A stretch of DNA of 64,000 nt from the NCBI RefSeq assembly GCF_000953855.2, contig NZ_DF970239.1, positions 4,041 to 68,040 on the forward strand. Direction: 5' to 3'. The stretch comes from Mizugakiibacter sediminis. GTDB lineage: Bacteria > Pseudomonadota > Gammaproteobacteria > Xanthomonadales > Rhodanobacteraceae. The notes beneath the pieces are model-generated. The model did no database searches and had not been told where the DNA came from. It saw only the letters and a list, made by a program, of their open reading frames with translations. This document shows positions 64,000 through 64,000 of this stretch, in pieces (positions within the stretch are counted from its first letter, which is position 1; the number at the start of each line of letters is the position of its first letter). The position numbers and the translations under genes were made by a program.

Positions 64000-64000
64000 G

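Overview
The window looks like a chromosomal segment of a high-GC gammaproteobacterium of the Xanthomonadales (Lysobacterales; Rhodanobacteraceae/Xanthomonadaceae type). Reasons are the gene order ndk-rlmN-pilW-rodZ-yfgM-bamB-der, the block rpsA-ihfB-lapA-lapB followed by surface-glycan genes, a PsrA-type regulator next to beta-oxidation genes, and the very high GC. This rests on gene content and order only; the genus cannot be fixed. Coding density is high: no gene-free gap exceeds 300 bases, and I saw no tRNA, rRNA, CRISPR array or intact insertion sequence.

Left part (1-31.5 kb): an accessory stress and fermentation island. Eleven intergenic copies of TTGA-N6-TCAA (FNR/Anr/Dnr-type half sites) precede nearly every transcription unit, and a -10-like hexamer lies about 22-23 bases beyond most of them, the geometry of class II FNR activation. 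The first gene is a CRP/FNR regulator with an FNR-like recognition helix (E200, S203, R204) but only one cysteine. The island then holds a universal stress protein, a two-component pair, an ADP-forming acyl-CoA synthetase-GNAT protein, an SDR, a phosphoribosyltransferase-hydrolase fusion, a flavodoxin, an MgtA-like P-type ATPase, an archaeal-type fructose-bisphosphate aldolase/phosphatase, an ACP-acyl-AMP ligase-PlsC protein, an OmpA lipoprotein, phosphoketolase, transaldolase, glucan phosphorylase, acetate kinase, and an acs-E1alpha-E1beta-E2-ACP operon. It resembles in kind the low-oxygen-activated (lxa) locus of Burkholderia cenocepacia and parts of the mycobacterial DosR regulon.

Metabolic reading of the island: glucan phosphorylase, phosphoketolase, transaldolase, FBP aldolase/phosphatase and acetate kinase together supply the diagnostic enzymes of a redox-neutral route from stored glycogen to acetate and ATP (a non-oxidative-glycolysis-like cycle). 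Transketolase, isomerases and phosphoglucomutase would have to come from elsewhere in the genome. I regard this FNR-box-controlled cycle as the most exciting content of the window.

Junction (31.5-34 kb): a diguanylate cyclase, a small HTH gene of the VC1465/DUF3653 phage-associated type, and immediately beside it a good match to the XerCD dif site (33452-33479). Strand bias and the few KOPS-like octamers noticed change polarity here, so this may be the replication terminus.

Right part (34-64 kb): mostly housekeeping genes on the minus strand. They are tadA, guaA/guaB, folD, moeB, a mobA-moeA fusion, der, bamB, yfgM, rodZ, pilW, rlmN, ndk, then plus-strand psrA-fadB-fadA, then csaA, an FAD oxidoreductase, a Cys/Met PLP enzyme, galU, a WbpM-like dehydratase, a WecA/WbpL-like transferase, lapB, lapA, ihfB and rpsA. 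Two spacers (guaB-guaA and fadB-fadA) contain inverted arrays of GGGA-type heptamers that form long hairpins.
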